From an uncultured Alistipes sp. (lineage in GTDB: Bacteria > Bacteroidota > Bacteroidia > Bacteroidales > Rikenellaceae), in assembly GCA_947367255.1 (NCBI GenBank), contig CANBCZ010000004.1, positions 1 through 64,000 on the forward strand: 64,000 bases of DNA, in the 5' to 3' direction. Numbering within the stretch: the first letter of the stretch is position 1; the number at the start of each line of letters is the position of its first letter. The notes beneath the pieces were generated by a model. It ran no database searches. It saw only the letters and a program-made list of their open reading frames with translations, and was not told the DNA's origin. This document shows, one piece after another, positions 38,136-47,225 of the stretch. The position numbers and the translations under genes are program-made.

Positions 38136-39512
38136 TTACTCCTCAGGAGCGAACATCGGATCCCACGCAGGGAGCAGAACAGGCTTCTGGTCGAGCATCT
38201 TGAGTACATCTGCCGGAACATATTTGCGCTCGGCAACAAGGCGGAACATATACTCGTTGAACCACTCGTCGGTCATAATTACATTACCCTTATAGCCGCT
38301 TGTCGGACCCCAGCTGTTCTCGACCATCCACTTGGTGGTCTTGCCGTTGTTGTCGATATCCACTGCAATAAGCGTCATTGCGTGTGATGAGCCGCTGGCA
38401 AAAGTCGATACGCGCTGGCGCTTGTCCATCGGCAGGGTGGTATCAAAGAGTGACTCGTAGTCGAGGTTCGCAATATCGAGCACACCCTTCTTGCGGTCGA
38501 AGAACTTGCCCACATCGCAAGAGAAGTACATAGCCGTATTATCCTTGATAGAGGCGATTGCAATCTCCTTCACGCGCTCGATAGGCAGGTTGATGTAGAG
38601 CCAATTTTCGCCGTCGTAGACATGGCGGTCGTAGTCGATCTCGTAGACCTTGCCGTACTCGCGGGTAGGGTCGTTCATAATCATCACATAGTTACTCTCC
38701 AGATCCTCGCCAACAAACTCCTCGTAGAAGCTCTTTGGAGTGTAGACCTTTGTCGAAACCAGCTCATCCTTGCTGTTGTAGCGGCTCCACTCGAACTCTG
38801 TCGGAGGTACACCCAGACACTTTACAAGGATGCCGTAGATCTCTGTCAGCATAGTGGTCTTGAGGCTCTGCAGCTCCGCCTTCTTTGCACTGCGAAGGGT
38901 GAGGGCATACTCGCGCAACTTGAGCGAGAGAATCATTCGCATATCGCGAGTGTTGTTGCTCTGATATGTCTCAGGCATAGCCGACTTTGGCACTGCACCA
39001 TACTTTGTAATAAGGTTTGACACGCCGGTAAACTGTCCTCCGTCACCGATAGGACTCTTGAGCAGCCACTCCACCTTACGGTCGTCAAGTGGGAGGTTGC
39101 GAGTGTCAATAATGCCCTGCAGGAAGAGGTTTGACTTCTCGAGAAGGTCGTAGAAAGAGAGGTAGTTCTGCGAGAACTCGAACTCCTTCAGCTCGTGCTT
39201 TGTAATCATCTTGGCACGCAGCACATTAAGACCTGTAAAGAGCCAGCAGCGACCTGATGAACGCTGGTCGGTAATACCCTTAGTCTTTACTTGGTGCGAG
39301 AAGTGGGTGTCGCACATGGCGAGGTTGTCGCCATTTGTGGCAAGGGTAGAGATAGATGTTGTTGCAAGGGCATTCTTCACGGCACGCTCGGCAGCAGAGC
39401 CCTTGTAACCGGTGCGGATACTCTCCATCATTGCGGCGTCGATACCGCCACTGTTTTGTGCTACGACTGTCGCAGAGGCGAGCAGACAGATTGCAAATAA
39501 AATCTTCTTCAT
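38136..39512 (-). CDS. C1-family (bleomycin hydrolase-like) aminopeptidase
   Basis: TDQRSSGRCWLFTGLNVLRAKM (Cys), SSHAMTLIAVD (His), WMVENSWG (Asn). Confidence 0.93.
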   Translation of the reverse strand: MKKILFAICLLASATVVAQNSGGIDAAMMESIRTGYKGSAAERAVKNALATTSISTLATNGDNLAMCDTHFSHQVKTKGITDQRSSGRCWLFTGLNVLRAKMITKHELKEFEFSQNYLSFYDLLEKSNLFLQGIIDTRNLPLDDRKVEWLLKSPIGDGGQFTGVSNLITKYGAVPKSAMPETYQSNNTRDMRMILSLKLREYALTLRSAKKAELQSLKTTMLTEIYGILVKCLGVPPTEFEWSRYNSKDELVSTKVYTPKSFYEEFVGEDLESNYVMIMNDPTREYGKVYEIDYDRHVYDGENWLYINLPIERVKEIAIASIKDNTAMYFSCDVGKFFDRKKGVLDIANLDYESLFDTTLPMDKRQRVSTFASGSSHAMTLIAVDIDNNGKTTKWMVENSWGPTSGYKGNVIMTDEWFNEYMFRLVAERKYVPADVLKMLDQKPVLLPAWDPMFAPEE

Positions 39513-39517
39513 ATAAC

Positions 39518-40255
39518 TTACTTTATCAATAATTCGCGTAAAATCTTTGTCCAACGCTTGTAACCCTCGGCGTTGAGGTGGATATTGTCGTCTGTAAAGA
39601 GGGTGGTGTCAATCTCGCCGTTAGCTGTCAGCAGCGGGGTGCAGGTATCGACATAGATTACATTGTTGTTGCTGCGCTCGCAGTACTCCTTCATCAGGGC
39701 GTTGTAGACTGCCTGACGGTCGCGGATAGCCTCGCGGCGCTTGCAGTGCTTCATGGCAAGGAAGTAGATCGGTGTGCCCGGATACTCCTGCTCGATGCGC
39801 TTAAAGAGCAGTCGTGCAAGGTCAAACAGCTCGCCTACGGGGATATCTATCTCTGCCTTTGTCCTCAAATCGTTGTCGCAGTAGAAGACAAATGCCTTCG
39901 GCTTGTAGTGCGCCATAACGGTTTGGTAGTTGTAGTGCAAATCGCGCAGTGTAGCACCGCCATAGCCACGATTGACAACAGTCAGCGGAGCCATATCTTC
40001 GTGCAGACTCTTCCACAGACGGATAGAGGAGCTGCCGAAGAACATCACATCGCACTCGGCAGGCTCTACGGATGCTCGCTCCTTGAGAGCCTTGATATAC
40101 TTCTCTTCGTAGCGGGTCAGCCACTCGACATCGCACTCTTTGCTCACTGTAATGGCACCCTCAATAGTGTACTTATCTGATTGTGCCTGCTCTGCCGACT
40201 TGGGCGCGCAACCGAGCGCAAACAGAGCTAAAAGAAGGGTTAAGATTCTCTTCAT
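39518..40255 (-). CDS. GDSL/SGNH-type esterase lipoprotein
   Basis: VMFFGSSSIRLWKSL, NRGYGGATLRDL, DNIHLNAEGYKRW; lipobox ALGCAP. Confidence 0.9.
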   Translation of the reverse strand: MKRILTLLLALFALGCAPKSAEQAQSDKYTIEGAITVSKECDVEWLTRYEEKYIKALKERASVEPAECDVMFFGSSSIRLWKSLHEDMAPLTVVNRGYGGATLRDLHYNYQTVMAHYKPKAFVFYCDNDLRTKAEIDIPVGELFDLARLLFKRIEQEYPGTPIYFLAMKHCKRREAIRDRQAVYNALMKEYCERSNNNVIYVDTCTPLLTANGEIDTTLFTDDNIHLNAEGYKRWTKILRELLIK

Positions 40256-40289
40256 AGTTTTAGTAGTTTTTACAAAGGTATAAATTTTC

Positions 40290-40320
40290 TTGTCGAACTG
40301 CAAATGAGTTTGTATATTTG
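40290..40320 (+). promoter_or_regulatory. Promoter TTG-N20-TATATTTG
   Basis: TTG 40290-40292; TATATTTG 40313-40320. Confidence 0.7.
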
Positions 40321-40339
40321 TAGTATAAATCGTTTTGCT

Positions 40340-42145
40340 ATGAAAAACTCGATACTGCTCCTTGCCTCGCTCTTCGACTCCTATGGAGGCTGGAGTGCCG
40401 ACCGCCAATTCTTCGATCTTATGGGCTCAACCTGCCTGCTTGCGCACGGTTTGGGCACTCCTGTTGCCGATGCTGCAACCACTTGTACCGTCGCCTCTAC
40501 GGGCAGATATAACATCTTTGTTCGCACTCGAAATTGGACAAAGTATTGGTCTACAGCCCCTACGCCGGGCATTTTTGAGGTGCTTGTCGATGGACAGAGT
40601 GTCGGCATCTTCGGTAACGAACACTCCGAGTGGCATTGGCAGCGCGGTGCGGCTGTAGAGCTTGCGGCGGGAGAACATAGGGTAGTGGTACGCGACCTTA
40701 CGGGCTTTGATGGTCGTTTTGATGCGGTGCTGATTACCCAAAACGAAAACCCTCCGAAGGATGATTTGCAGAGCTATAAGATCCTCCGTAAACAGCTGCT
40801 CTCTCTGCCGCTTACCCCAAAGAGTGCAGGGTCGTACGACTTTGTGGTTGTCGGTGGCGGTGTTGCAGGTATGTGCGCAGCCATTGCAGCAGCGCGTACA
40901 GGCTCGCGTGTGGCACTTATTCAGGATCGTGAGGTGCTGGGTGGAAATAACTCCTCCGAGATTCGTGTGGGTCTTGGTGGTAGACTCAATGTGGGACTAT
41001 ACCCGTCATTAGGCTACCTGCTCAACGAGTTTGCTCCCGTAACAAAGGGTAATGCCCGACCTGCCGAGGTCTATGAGGACGATAAAAAACTCGCAGCAAT
41101 CCTTGCGGAGCGCCGTATAACCCTCTTTATGGGCTATCGTGTGACCGAGGTGACGAAGGATGGCAACCGCCTTACAGCCGTCGTGGCTACAGATGTCATA
41201 AACCATAGCCGTATACGCGTCAAGGGTCGCCTCTTTGCCGATTGTACGGGCGATGCAACTCTTGGCGTGCTTGCAGGTGCCGAGTGGAGTATGGGTCGCG
41301 AGGCGCAGAGTAAGTATGGCGAGCAGTCGGCACCCGAGGTGGCAGATGGTATGACTATGGGCTCCTCGTTGCAGTGGTACTGCCTTGAGGATAGCGTTGA
41401 ACGACCATTTCCCGATATAGATTGGGGTCTGAAGATAGACGAGCAGAGTGTGCAGGTGGTGCGTCGTGGTCAGTGGTACTGGGAGGTCGGTATGCGTGAC
41501 GACCAGATAGCTGATGCCGAGCGTATTCGCGACTACGGTATGTATGTGGCATACTCGAATTGGGCATATCTGAAAAACCGATACTCGAAACGCGAGGATT
41601 ACGCCAACAGCTACCTCGGCTGGGTAAGCCATGTGGCAGGTAAGCGTGAGTCCCGCCGACTGATGGGCGAGTTTGTGCTGCGCGAGCAGGATCTGAAAAA
41701 TAATGTCATCTACCCCGACGGCTCGGCATCGACCTCGTGGTATATCGACCAACACTATCCCGACCCCGAGAACAGCCGCCTCTTCCCCGGTCAGGAGTAC
41801 CTCTCCTGCGGACACCTCGACCCTATGGGATTCTATCCGATACCATACCGCTGCTTCTACTCTAAGGATGTCGAAAATATGTTTATGGCAGGTCGTAATA
41901 TCTCCGTCAGCCATATCGCCCTCGGTACTGTCCGCGTTATGCGCACTACCGCAATGATGGGCGAGGTCGTAGGTCTTGCAGCTACCATCTGCCGCCGCCG
42001 CAAAGCCCTCCCTCGCGATATCTATTACACCTACCTCGAGGAGCTCAAATCTATGATGCGTAAAGGTGTCGGCAGAACGGATGTGCCTTATACCCAGATA
42101 TATACCTTGATTGACACCACCGCAGCTCGTAGCGAAGACTGCTAA
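40340..42145 (+). CDS. FAD-dependent oxidoreductase with N-terminal carbohydrate-binding/golvesin-like domain
   Basis: YDFVVVGGGVAGMCAAIAAARTGSRVALIQDREVLGGNNSSEIRVG plus N-terminal beta-sandwich-like region. Confidence 0.85.
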   Translation: MKNSILLLASLFDSYGGWSADRQFFDLMGSTCLLAHGLGTPVADAATTCTVASTGRYNIFVRTRNWTKYWSTAPTPGIFEVLVDGQSVGIFGNEHSEWHWQRGAAVELAAGEHRVVVRDLTGFDGRFDAVLITQNENPPKDDLQSYKILRKQLLSLPLTPKSAGSYDFVVVGGGVAGMCAAIAAARTGSRVALIQDREVLGGNNSSEIRVGLGGRLNVGLYPSLGYLLNEFAPVTKGNARPAEVYEDDKKLAAILAERRITLFMGYRVTEVTKDGNRLTAVVATDVINHSRIRVKGRLFADCTGDATLGVLAGAEWSMGREAQSKYGEQSAPEVADGMTMGSSLQWYCLEDSVERPFPDIDWGLKIDEQSVQVVRRGQWYWEVGMRDDQIADAERIRDYGMYVAYSNWAYLKNRYSKREDYANSYLGWVSHVAGKRESRRLMGEFVLREQDLKNNVIYPDGSASTSWYIDQHYPDPENSRLFPGQEYLSCGHLDPMGFYPIPYRCFYSKDVENMFMAGRNISVSHIALGTVRVMRTTAMMGEVVGLAATICRRRKALPRDIYYTYLEELKSMMRKGVGRTDVPYTQIYTLIDTTAARSEDC

Positions 42146-42270
42146 TTTAGCGTGAAAACGGGGCACCTATCTCCGCTAACATATAAAATCAGCAAAGGAC
42201 AGTACACTTCAGTACAGCCCTTCGCTGTTTTATATGCCGAGCGGAGTATCTGCCCTGTTTTGACGCTAAA
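42146..42270 (+). repeat. Quasi-palindromic element 8 (hairpin 42180-42236), the most complete copy
   Basis: Outer arms 42146-42165 TTTAGCGTGAAAACGGGGCA / 42251-42270 TGCCCTGTTTTGACGCTAAA. Confidence 0.93.
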
Positions 42271-42314
42271 TTAGTGCGAGGAAGTGGCGGAGTGCAAACT
42301 TTGATATTTCACGA

Positions 42315-42428
42315 TGCACACCGACCGACGCCAAACCGAGAGCAGAGGCTGCTTGCAGACTATGCCGAGGTGCGAAGGAGGAAGAACCACCTTTAGGTGG
42401 GTCAGCTACCGCATTTTGACGACAAATG
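42315..42428 (-). repeat. Inverted H1/H2 module plus right arm, near-identical to 37866-37982
   Basis: CCGACCGACGCCAAACCGAGAGCAGAGGCTGCTTGCAGACTATGCCGAGGTGCGAAGGAGGAAGAACCACCTTTAGGTGGGTCAGCTACCG shared. Confidence 0.9.
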
Positions 42429-42489
42429 AGTGCGAAGAGGTGAGGAAGTGCAAATTTGGATTTTGCCGAGGTGCAATACATAATCGTAA

Positions 42490-42519
42490 CAAAAAAGGCT
42501 CCGTCAGATGACGAAGCCT
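42490..42519 (-). terminator. Terminator GGCTTCGTCA-TC-TGACGGAGCC-TTTTTT downstream of tRNA
   Basis: Hairpin with T tract on minus strand. Confidence 0.85.
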
Positions 42520-42521
42520 TG

Positions 42522-42595
42522 TGGACCCAGAGGGGCATGATCCCACGACCTTCGGATTATGAGTCCGCTGCTCTAACCGACTGAGCTATGGGTCC
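42522..42595 (-). tRNA. tRNA with CAT anticodon (Met or Ile2)
   Basis: GGACCCATAGCTCAGTCGGTTAGAGCAGCGGACTCATAATCCGAAGGTC...TGGGTCCA; acceptor, D and anticodon stems pair. Confidence 0.93.
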
Positions 42596-42704
42596 CGAAA
42601 AAGGATTTTCCTATTTTGCGGTGACAAAGATAGAAAAAATGTGTAAACGGTGCAAATCTTTTACTGAAAAATGTTATTTTTGTGACACATAACCACATAG
42701 AGAT

Positions 42705-44264
42705 ATGAGAGAGAAGAGAGTAGCTGTGGCAGCGATGGCGTGTGCAGTGGTAGTAACTGCAGAGGCAGAGGCGGCAGGTGGCAGCGGCTGTGCAAAGAGG
42801 AGCGACAGCCAGCGCCCGAATGTGATTTTTATCCTGCTTGACGATGCAGGATATGGTGACTTCGGTTGCTATGGTCAGACCAAAATCGAGACGCCCAATA
42901 TCGACGCCCTTGCCTCGCGAGGAGTTCGTTTTACCGATATGTATGCCGGAGCACCCGTCTCGGCACCCTCGCGCTGTACACTTATGACGGGTCTGCACTC
43001 GGGGCACGCACAGGTGCGCTCGAATGACGAGATGCTCTCTCGTGGCGATGTGTGGAGCATAGATGCTATGGTGGCACACCCTGAGTTTGAGGGTCAGGCA
43101 CCTATGGCAGCAGGTACGACAACCCTTGCTACGGTGATGCGCGAGGCGGGGTATCGTACGGCGATGATCGGCAAGTGGGGGTTGGGTGGTCCCGACTCGG
43201 GCAGCACTCCGCTCGATATGGGTTTTGACTACTTCTACGGCTATCTGTGTCAGCGTATGGCGCAGTGTTACTATCCGCCATTTCTCTACGACGGTCTGGA
43301 GCGCAAATATACGGCAAATCCGAGGATGAACCTCGGCGACAGGCTGGATGAGGGGGCAGACCCTTATGATGCAGCGAGTTACAAGAAGTTTACCGGTCCT
43401 ACATACAGCCCCGATGCAATTTATGACCGCATCGAAAAGTTTGTCAGCAGTAGTGCTGATGAAAACTTCTTCCTGATGTGGTCCACGACCATTCCGCACA
43501 GCGCCCTTGCTGCGCCCGACGAGTGGGTGGCAAAGTATGTCGAGAAGTTCGGCAACGAGGAGCCTGTATATATGGGAAAGGGCTACTTCCCTGCACGCTA
43601 CCCGAAGGCGACATACGCGGCGATGATCTCGTATCTCGATTTTCAGATTGGCAAACTTGTCGAACTGCTGAAGGCTAAAGGGCTCTATGACAATACGATA
43701 ATAATGGTTACGAGTGACAACGGACCGACACATAACAGCTATACAAATACCGATTGGTTCGATTGTGCCCACCCGTTCCGCAGTGACCGCGGCTGGACAA
43801 AGCGTTCGCTGCATGAGGGCGGTATCCGTATGCCGTTTATCGTTGCGTGGGGTGACAGGATAACCCCGAGGGTGAGCAACCATATCGGCTACTTCCCCGA
43901 TATAATGCCGACGCTCTGCGATATTGCGGGGGTGAAGAGCCCGACAACAGACGGAATATCTATTCTGCCGACCATTGTGGGCAAGCGTCAGAAGCAGCAC
44001 AAGTACCTCTACTGGGAGTTTCCGCCATTTAAGAAGGATCGCGGTTGGCTCACTATCCGTATGGGTCAGTGGAAGGGTCTTGTGACCGATGTTGCCGACG
44101 GAAATACGACAATGCAACTGTTTGATATAGTGAACGATCCGCGCGAGGAGCGAGACCTTGCAGCCGAAAATCCGAAGGTTGTTGCCGCTATGTGGCAGGC
44201 GGTGCGCGAGTCGCATACGGAGTCCGATCATCCGCTGTTTCAGCTCGAAATAACCTATCCGTAG
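42705..44264 (+). CDS. Sulfatase (S1 family, Ser-type active site)
   Basis: NVIFILLDDAGYGDFGCYGQ; active site SAPSRCTLMTG; MIGKWGLGG. Confidence 0.93.
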   Translation: MREKRVAVAAMACAVVVTAEAEAAGGSGCAKRSDSQRPNVIFILLDDAGYGDFGCYGQTKIETPNIDALASRGVRFTDMYAGAPVSAPSRCTLMTGLHSGHAQVRSNDEMLSRGDVWSIDAMVAHPEFEGQAPMAAGTTTLATVMREAGYRTAMIGKWGLGGPDSGSTPLDMGFDYFYGYLCQRMAQCYYPPFLYDGLERKYTANPRMNLGDRLDEGADPYDAASYKKFTGPTYSPDAIYDRIEKFVSSSADENFFLMWSTTIPHSALAAPDEWVAKYVEKFGNEEPVYMGKGYFPARYPKATYAAMISYLDFQIGKLVELLKAKGLYDNTIIMVTSDNGPTHNSYTNTDWFDCAHPFRSDRGWTKRSLHEGGIRMPFIVAWGDRITPRVSNHIGYFPDIMPTLCDIAGVKSPTTDGISILPTIVGKRQKQHKYLYWEFPPFKKDRGWLTIRMGQWKGLVTDVADGNTTMQLFDIVNDPREERDLAAENPKVVAAMWQAVRESHTESDHPLFQLEITYP

Positions 44265-44342
44265 GCGGTTTTGTTGCAAAATGTGGTGGGAAATATAGTA
44301 ATTTTACTATATTTGCATTGATTTATACAGATTGTTTCTATT

Positions 44343-45335
44343 ATGGGATTTTTTGATCTTTTTAAGAGTAAGAAGAGGGAAGAGGAGCTGCAGCCCGAGG
44401 TTGTAGCGCAGGATCGTAAGGATTTGGATGCAGGATTGGAGAAGACCAAGGAGGGTTTCTTCTCAAAGATAGCGCGTGCCGTTGCAGGTCGCTCGACTGT
44501 CGATGCCGAGGTGCTCGACGAGCTGGAGGAGGTGCTCATAACATCCGATGTGGGTGTGGATACCACCGTAAAGATTATCGAGAGAATAGAGGCGCGTGTG
44601 GCTCGCGACAAGTATATTAACTCAGAGGAGTTGCAGAATATTCTCCACGACGAGATTGCTCTGCTGATGGAGGAGGCTGAGGGTAAGGTTGAAAACTTCG
44701 GTCTCGATGTCAAGGAGGGTATGCCATATGTGGTTATGGTTGTGGGCGTAAATGGTGCGGGCAAGACGACTACTATCGGTAAACTCGCAGCGCAGCTTGT
44801 GCGTGCGGGCAAGAAGGTCTATATCGGTGCTGCCGATACTTTCCGTGCTGCGGCTATCGACCAGCTTGCCGTATGGGCAGAGCGCGCAGGGGCGACGATG
44901 ATCAGTCAGCAGATGGGCTCAGATCCCGCTTCGGTGGCATACGACACACTCAAGAGTGCTGTGGCTAATGGTGCCGATGTTGTGCTGATAGATACTGCCG
45001 GTCGTCTTCACAATAAGATTGGACTGATGAATGAGCTTACGAAGATTCGTAATGTTATGGCGAAGGTTATCCCTGACGCTCCGCACGAGGTGATGCTTGT
45101 GCTCGACGGCTCGACAGGACAGAACGCCTTTGAGCAGGCTCGACAGTTTACAGCTGCGACAAAGGTGACCTCGCTTGCCATTACAAAGCTCGACGGAACG
45201 GCTAAGGGCGGTGTGGTTATCGGTATTAGCGACTCGTTCAGCGTGCCGGTGCGTTATATCGGCGTGGGCGAGGGTGTAGACCAGCTCAAGATTTTTGATC
45301 GTCACGAATTTGTAAAAGCTCTATTCGGAAAATAA
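44343..45335 (+). CDS. ftsY: Signal recognition particle receptor FtsY
   Basis: GVNGAGKTTTIGKLAAQ, DTFRAAAIDQL, DTAGRLHNKIGLMNEL, TKLDGTAKGG. Confidence 0.97.
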   Translation: MGFFDLFKSKKREEELQPEVVAQDRKDLDAGLEKTKEGFFSKIARAVAGRSTVDAEVLDELEEVLITSDVGVDTTVKIIERIEARVARDKYINSEELQNILHDEIALLMEEAEGKVENFGLDVKEGMPYVVMVVGVNGAGKTTTIGKLAAQLVRAGKKVYIGAADTFRAAAIDQLAVWAERAGATMISQQMGSDPASVAYDTLKSAVANGADVVLIDTAGRLHNKIGLMNELTKIRNVMAKVIPDAPHEVMLVLDGSTGQNAFEQARQFTAATKVTSLAITKLDGTAKGGVVIGISDSFSVPVRYIGVGEGVDQLKIFDRHEFVKALFGK

Positions 45336-46624
45336 TGGAGAAGATTAATGTTATAACCCTCGGTTGCGCGAAAAACCGAGTAGATTCGGAGCATATTGCG
45401 GCACAGCTTGCAGCGGCAGGATATGAGATAGTCTTTGATAGCGACAAGTTCGATGCAAAGATTGTGGTGATAAATACCTGCGGCTTTATCGGTGATGCCA
45501 AGCAGGAGAGTATCGATATGATATTCAGCGCCGTAAATGCCAAGCACGAGGGACTTATCAAGCGATTGTTTGTTATCGGCTGCCTCTCGGAGCGTTATGC
45601 AGACTATCTGCGTGAGGAGATTCCGGAGGTGGACGAGTACTTCGGTGCACGCGACCTGTCGGGTGTAATCAAGATACTGCAGGCGGAGTATAATGAGAGA
45701 TCTACCGAGCGAGTACTCTCGACACCGAAGCACTATGCATATCTCAAGATATCTGAGGGCTGTAACTGGCGTTGCGGCTACTGCGCTATTCCGCATATTC
45801 GCGGCAAGCATATCTCGGTGCCTATGGAACTGCTGCTTGAGGAGGCAGAGAAGCTCGTGGCGAAGGGTGTGCGCGAGATTATGGTCGTTGCGCAGGATAC
45901 CACATACTACGGCGTGGATCTCTATGGTCGTCGTTGCCTTGCAGAGCTGCTTGAGAAGCTCTGTCGTATCGAGGGTCTTGAGTGGATTCGCCTCCACTAT
46001 GCATATCCGACAGACTTCCCGCAGGATGTTATAGATGTTATGGCTCGCGAGCCTAAGATCTGTAAGTATCTCGATATTCCGTTGCAGCACATATCGGACA
46101 ATCAGCTCTCGCTGATGCACCGCCGACACACAAAGGCGGAGGCTTTAGAGCTGCTTGAACGACTGCGCAGAGCTATGCCGAATATAGCTATCCGCACAAC
46201 ACTCCTTGTAGGTTATCCGAACGAGAGTGCGGAGGACTTTGATGAGCTGTGTGACTTTGTGCGTCAGCAGAAGTTCGATCGTCTGGGCGTATTCCCATAC
46301 TCGGAGGAGGAGGGTACTTTCTCTGCCGAGAAGCTTACAGATAATGTTCCGGAGCGCGTGAAGAACTATCGTGTCGAGGAGGTTATGCGTATTCAGAGCA
46401 ACATTTCATTTGATAAAAATACAGATCGTATCGGCAATCTTGAGCGTGTGATTATCGACGAGCGTCGTGGCGATTACTATGTTGCTCGCAGTCAGTACGA
46501 CTCTCCGGAGGTCGATGAGGAGATCTTTATCGAGGCGACAGGCAAGCGACTCTTCCGTGGCCATTTCTACAATGTGCGCATTACCGGCGCCGATGATTAC
46601 GATCTGTTTGCAGAGTTAATGTAG
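45335..46624 (+). CDS. rimO: Ribosomal protein S12 methylthiotransferase RimO
   Basis: INVITLGCAKNRVDSEHIAAQL; radical SAM CNWRCGYCAIP; TRAM domain. Confidence 0.95.
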   Translation: MEKINVITLGCAKNRVDSEHIAAQLAAAGYEIVFDSDKFDAKIVVINTCGFIGDAKQESIDMIFSAVNAKHEGLIKRLFVIGCLSERYADYLREEIPEVDEYFGARDLSGVIKILQAEYNERSTERVLSTPKHYAYLKISEGCNWRCGYCAIPHIRGKHISVPMELLLEEAEKLVAKGVREIMVVAQDTTYYGVDLYGRRCLAELLEKLCRIEGLEWIRLHYAYPTDFPQDVIDVMAREPKICKYLDIPLQHISDNQLSLMHRRHTKAEALELLERLRRAMPNIAIRTTLLVGYPNESAEDFDELCDFVRQQKFDRLGVFPYSEEEGTFSAEKLTDNVPERVKNYRVEEVMRIQSNISFDKNTDRIGNLERVIIDERRGDYYVARSQYDSPEVDEEIFIEATGKRLFRGHFYNVRITGADDYDLFAELM

Positions 46625-46628
46625 CCCT

Positions 46629-47198
46629 ATGTGTTGGATCTTCAGACGACATACACGCGAGCAGAGTGCCGAGCGCCAGATAGAGCAGCTCAAGGCATCT
46701 CTTGCCTTTGTCGAGTTGGAGCCCGAGTGGGGTGCCGAGCAGATTTTTCGTCGTGGTGCCGACTCTATGGCGGCGGGCGACAGCAAGAGTGCAGCTACCT
46801 ACTTCTATAAGGCGGCAACCGAGGGTTACGCTCCGGCGCAGCACTACATCGGTTGGTGCTTCGAGGTCGGCAGGGGTGTAGAGAGCTCTCAGAGTGAGGC
46901 GGTAAAGTGGTACAGACTTGCTGCCGAGCAGGGCTTTGCATATGCGCAGTGCTTGCTTGCTATCTGCTATCATAAGGGTCGCGGTGTGGGTAAAAACTAC
47001 GAGCTTGCGGCGGGATGGTATGCAGCTGCGGCGATGCAGGGTGTTGCGCGTGCGCAGTATGAGCTTGCGGGGCTCTATGCCGAGGGCAAGGGCGTGGAGA
47101 CAAGTGTCGAGGAGTCGGTAAGGTGGTATATTGCTGCAGCACGTCAGGGGCATAAGATGTCCAGAGAGCTATTGAAGAGCTTTAAGGTTGAGTATTAG
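46629..47198 (+). CDS. Sel1-repeat (SEL1/TPR-like) protein
   Basis: Repeats A..YFYKAATEGYAPAQHYIGWCFEVGRGV / AVKWYRLAAEQGFAYAQCLLAICYHKGRGV. Confidence 0.9.
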   Translation: MCWIFRRHTREQSAERQIEQLKASLAFVELEPEWGAEQIFRRGADSMAAGDSKSAATYFYKAATEGYAPAQHYIGWCFEVGRGVESSQSEAVKWYRLAAEQGFAYAQCLLAICYHKGRGVGKNYELAAGWYAAAAMQGVARAQYELAGLYAEGKGVETSVEESVRWYIAAARQGHKMSRELLKSFKVEY

Positions 47199-47225
47199 AA
47201 GAGACAAAATAAATAGAAGAAAACT

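Noticed and set aside
42573-44279. 568-aa minus-strand ORF
   Set aside because: Antisense shadow of the sulfatase gene; overlaps the tRNA and has no recognisable domain.
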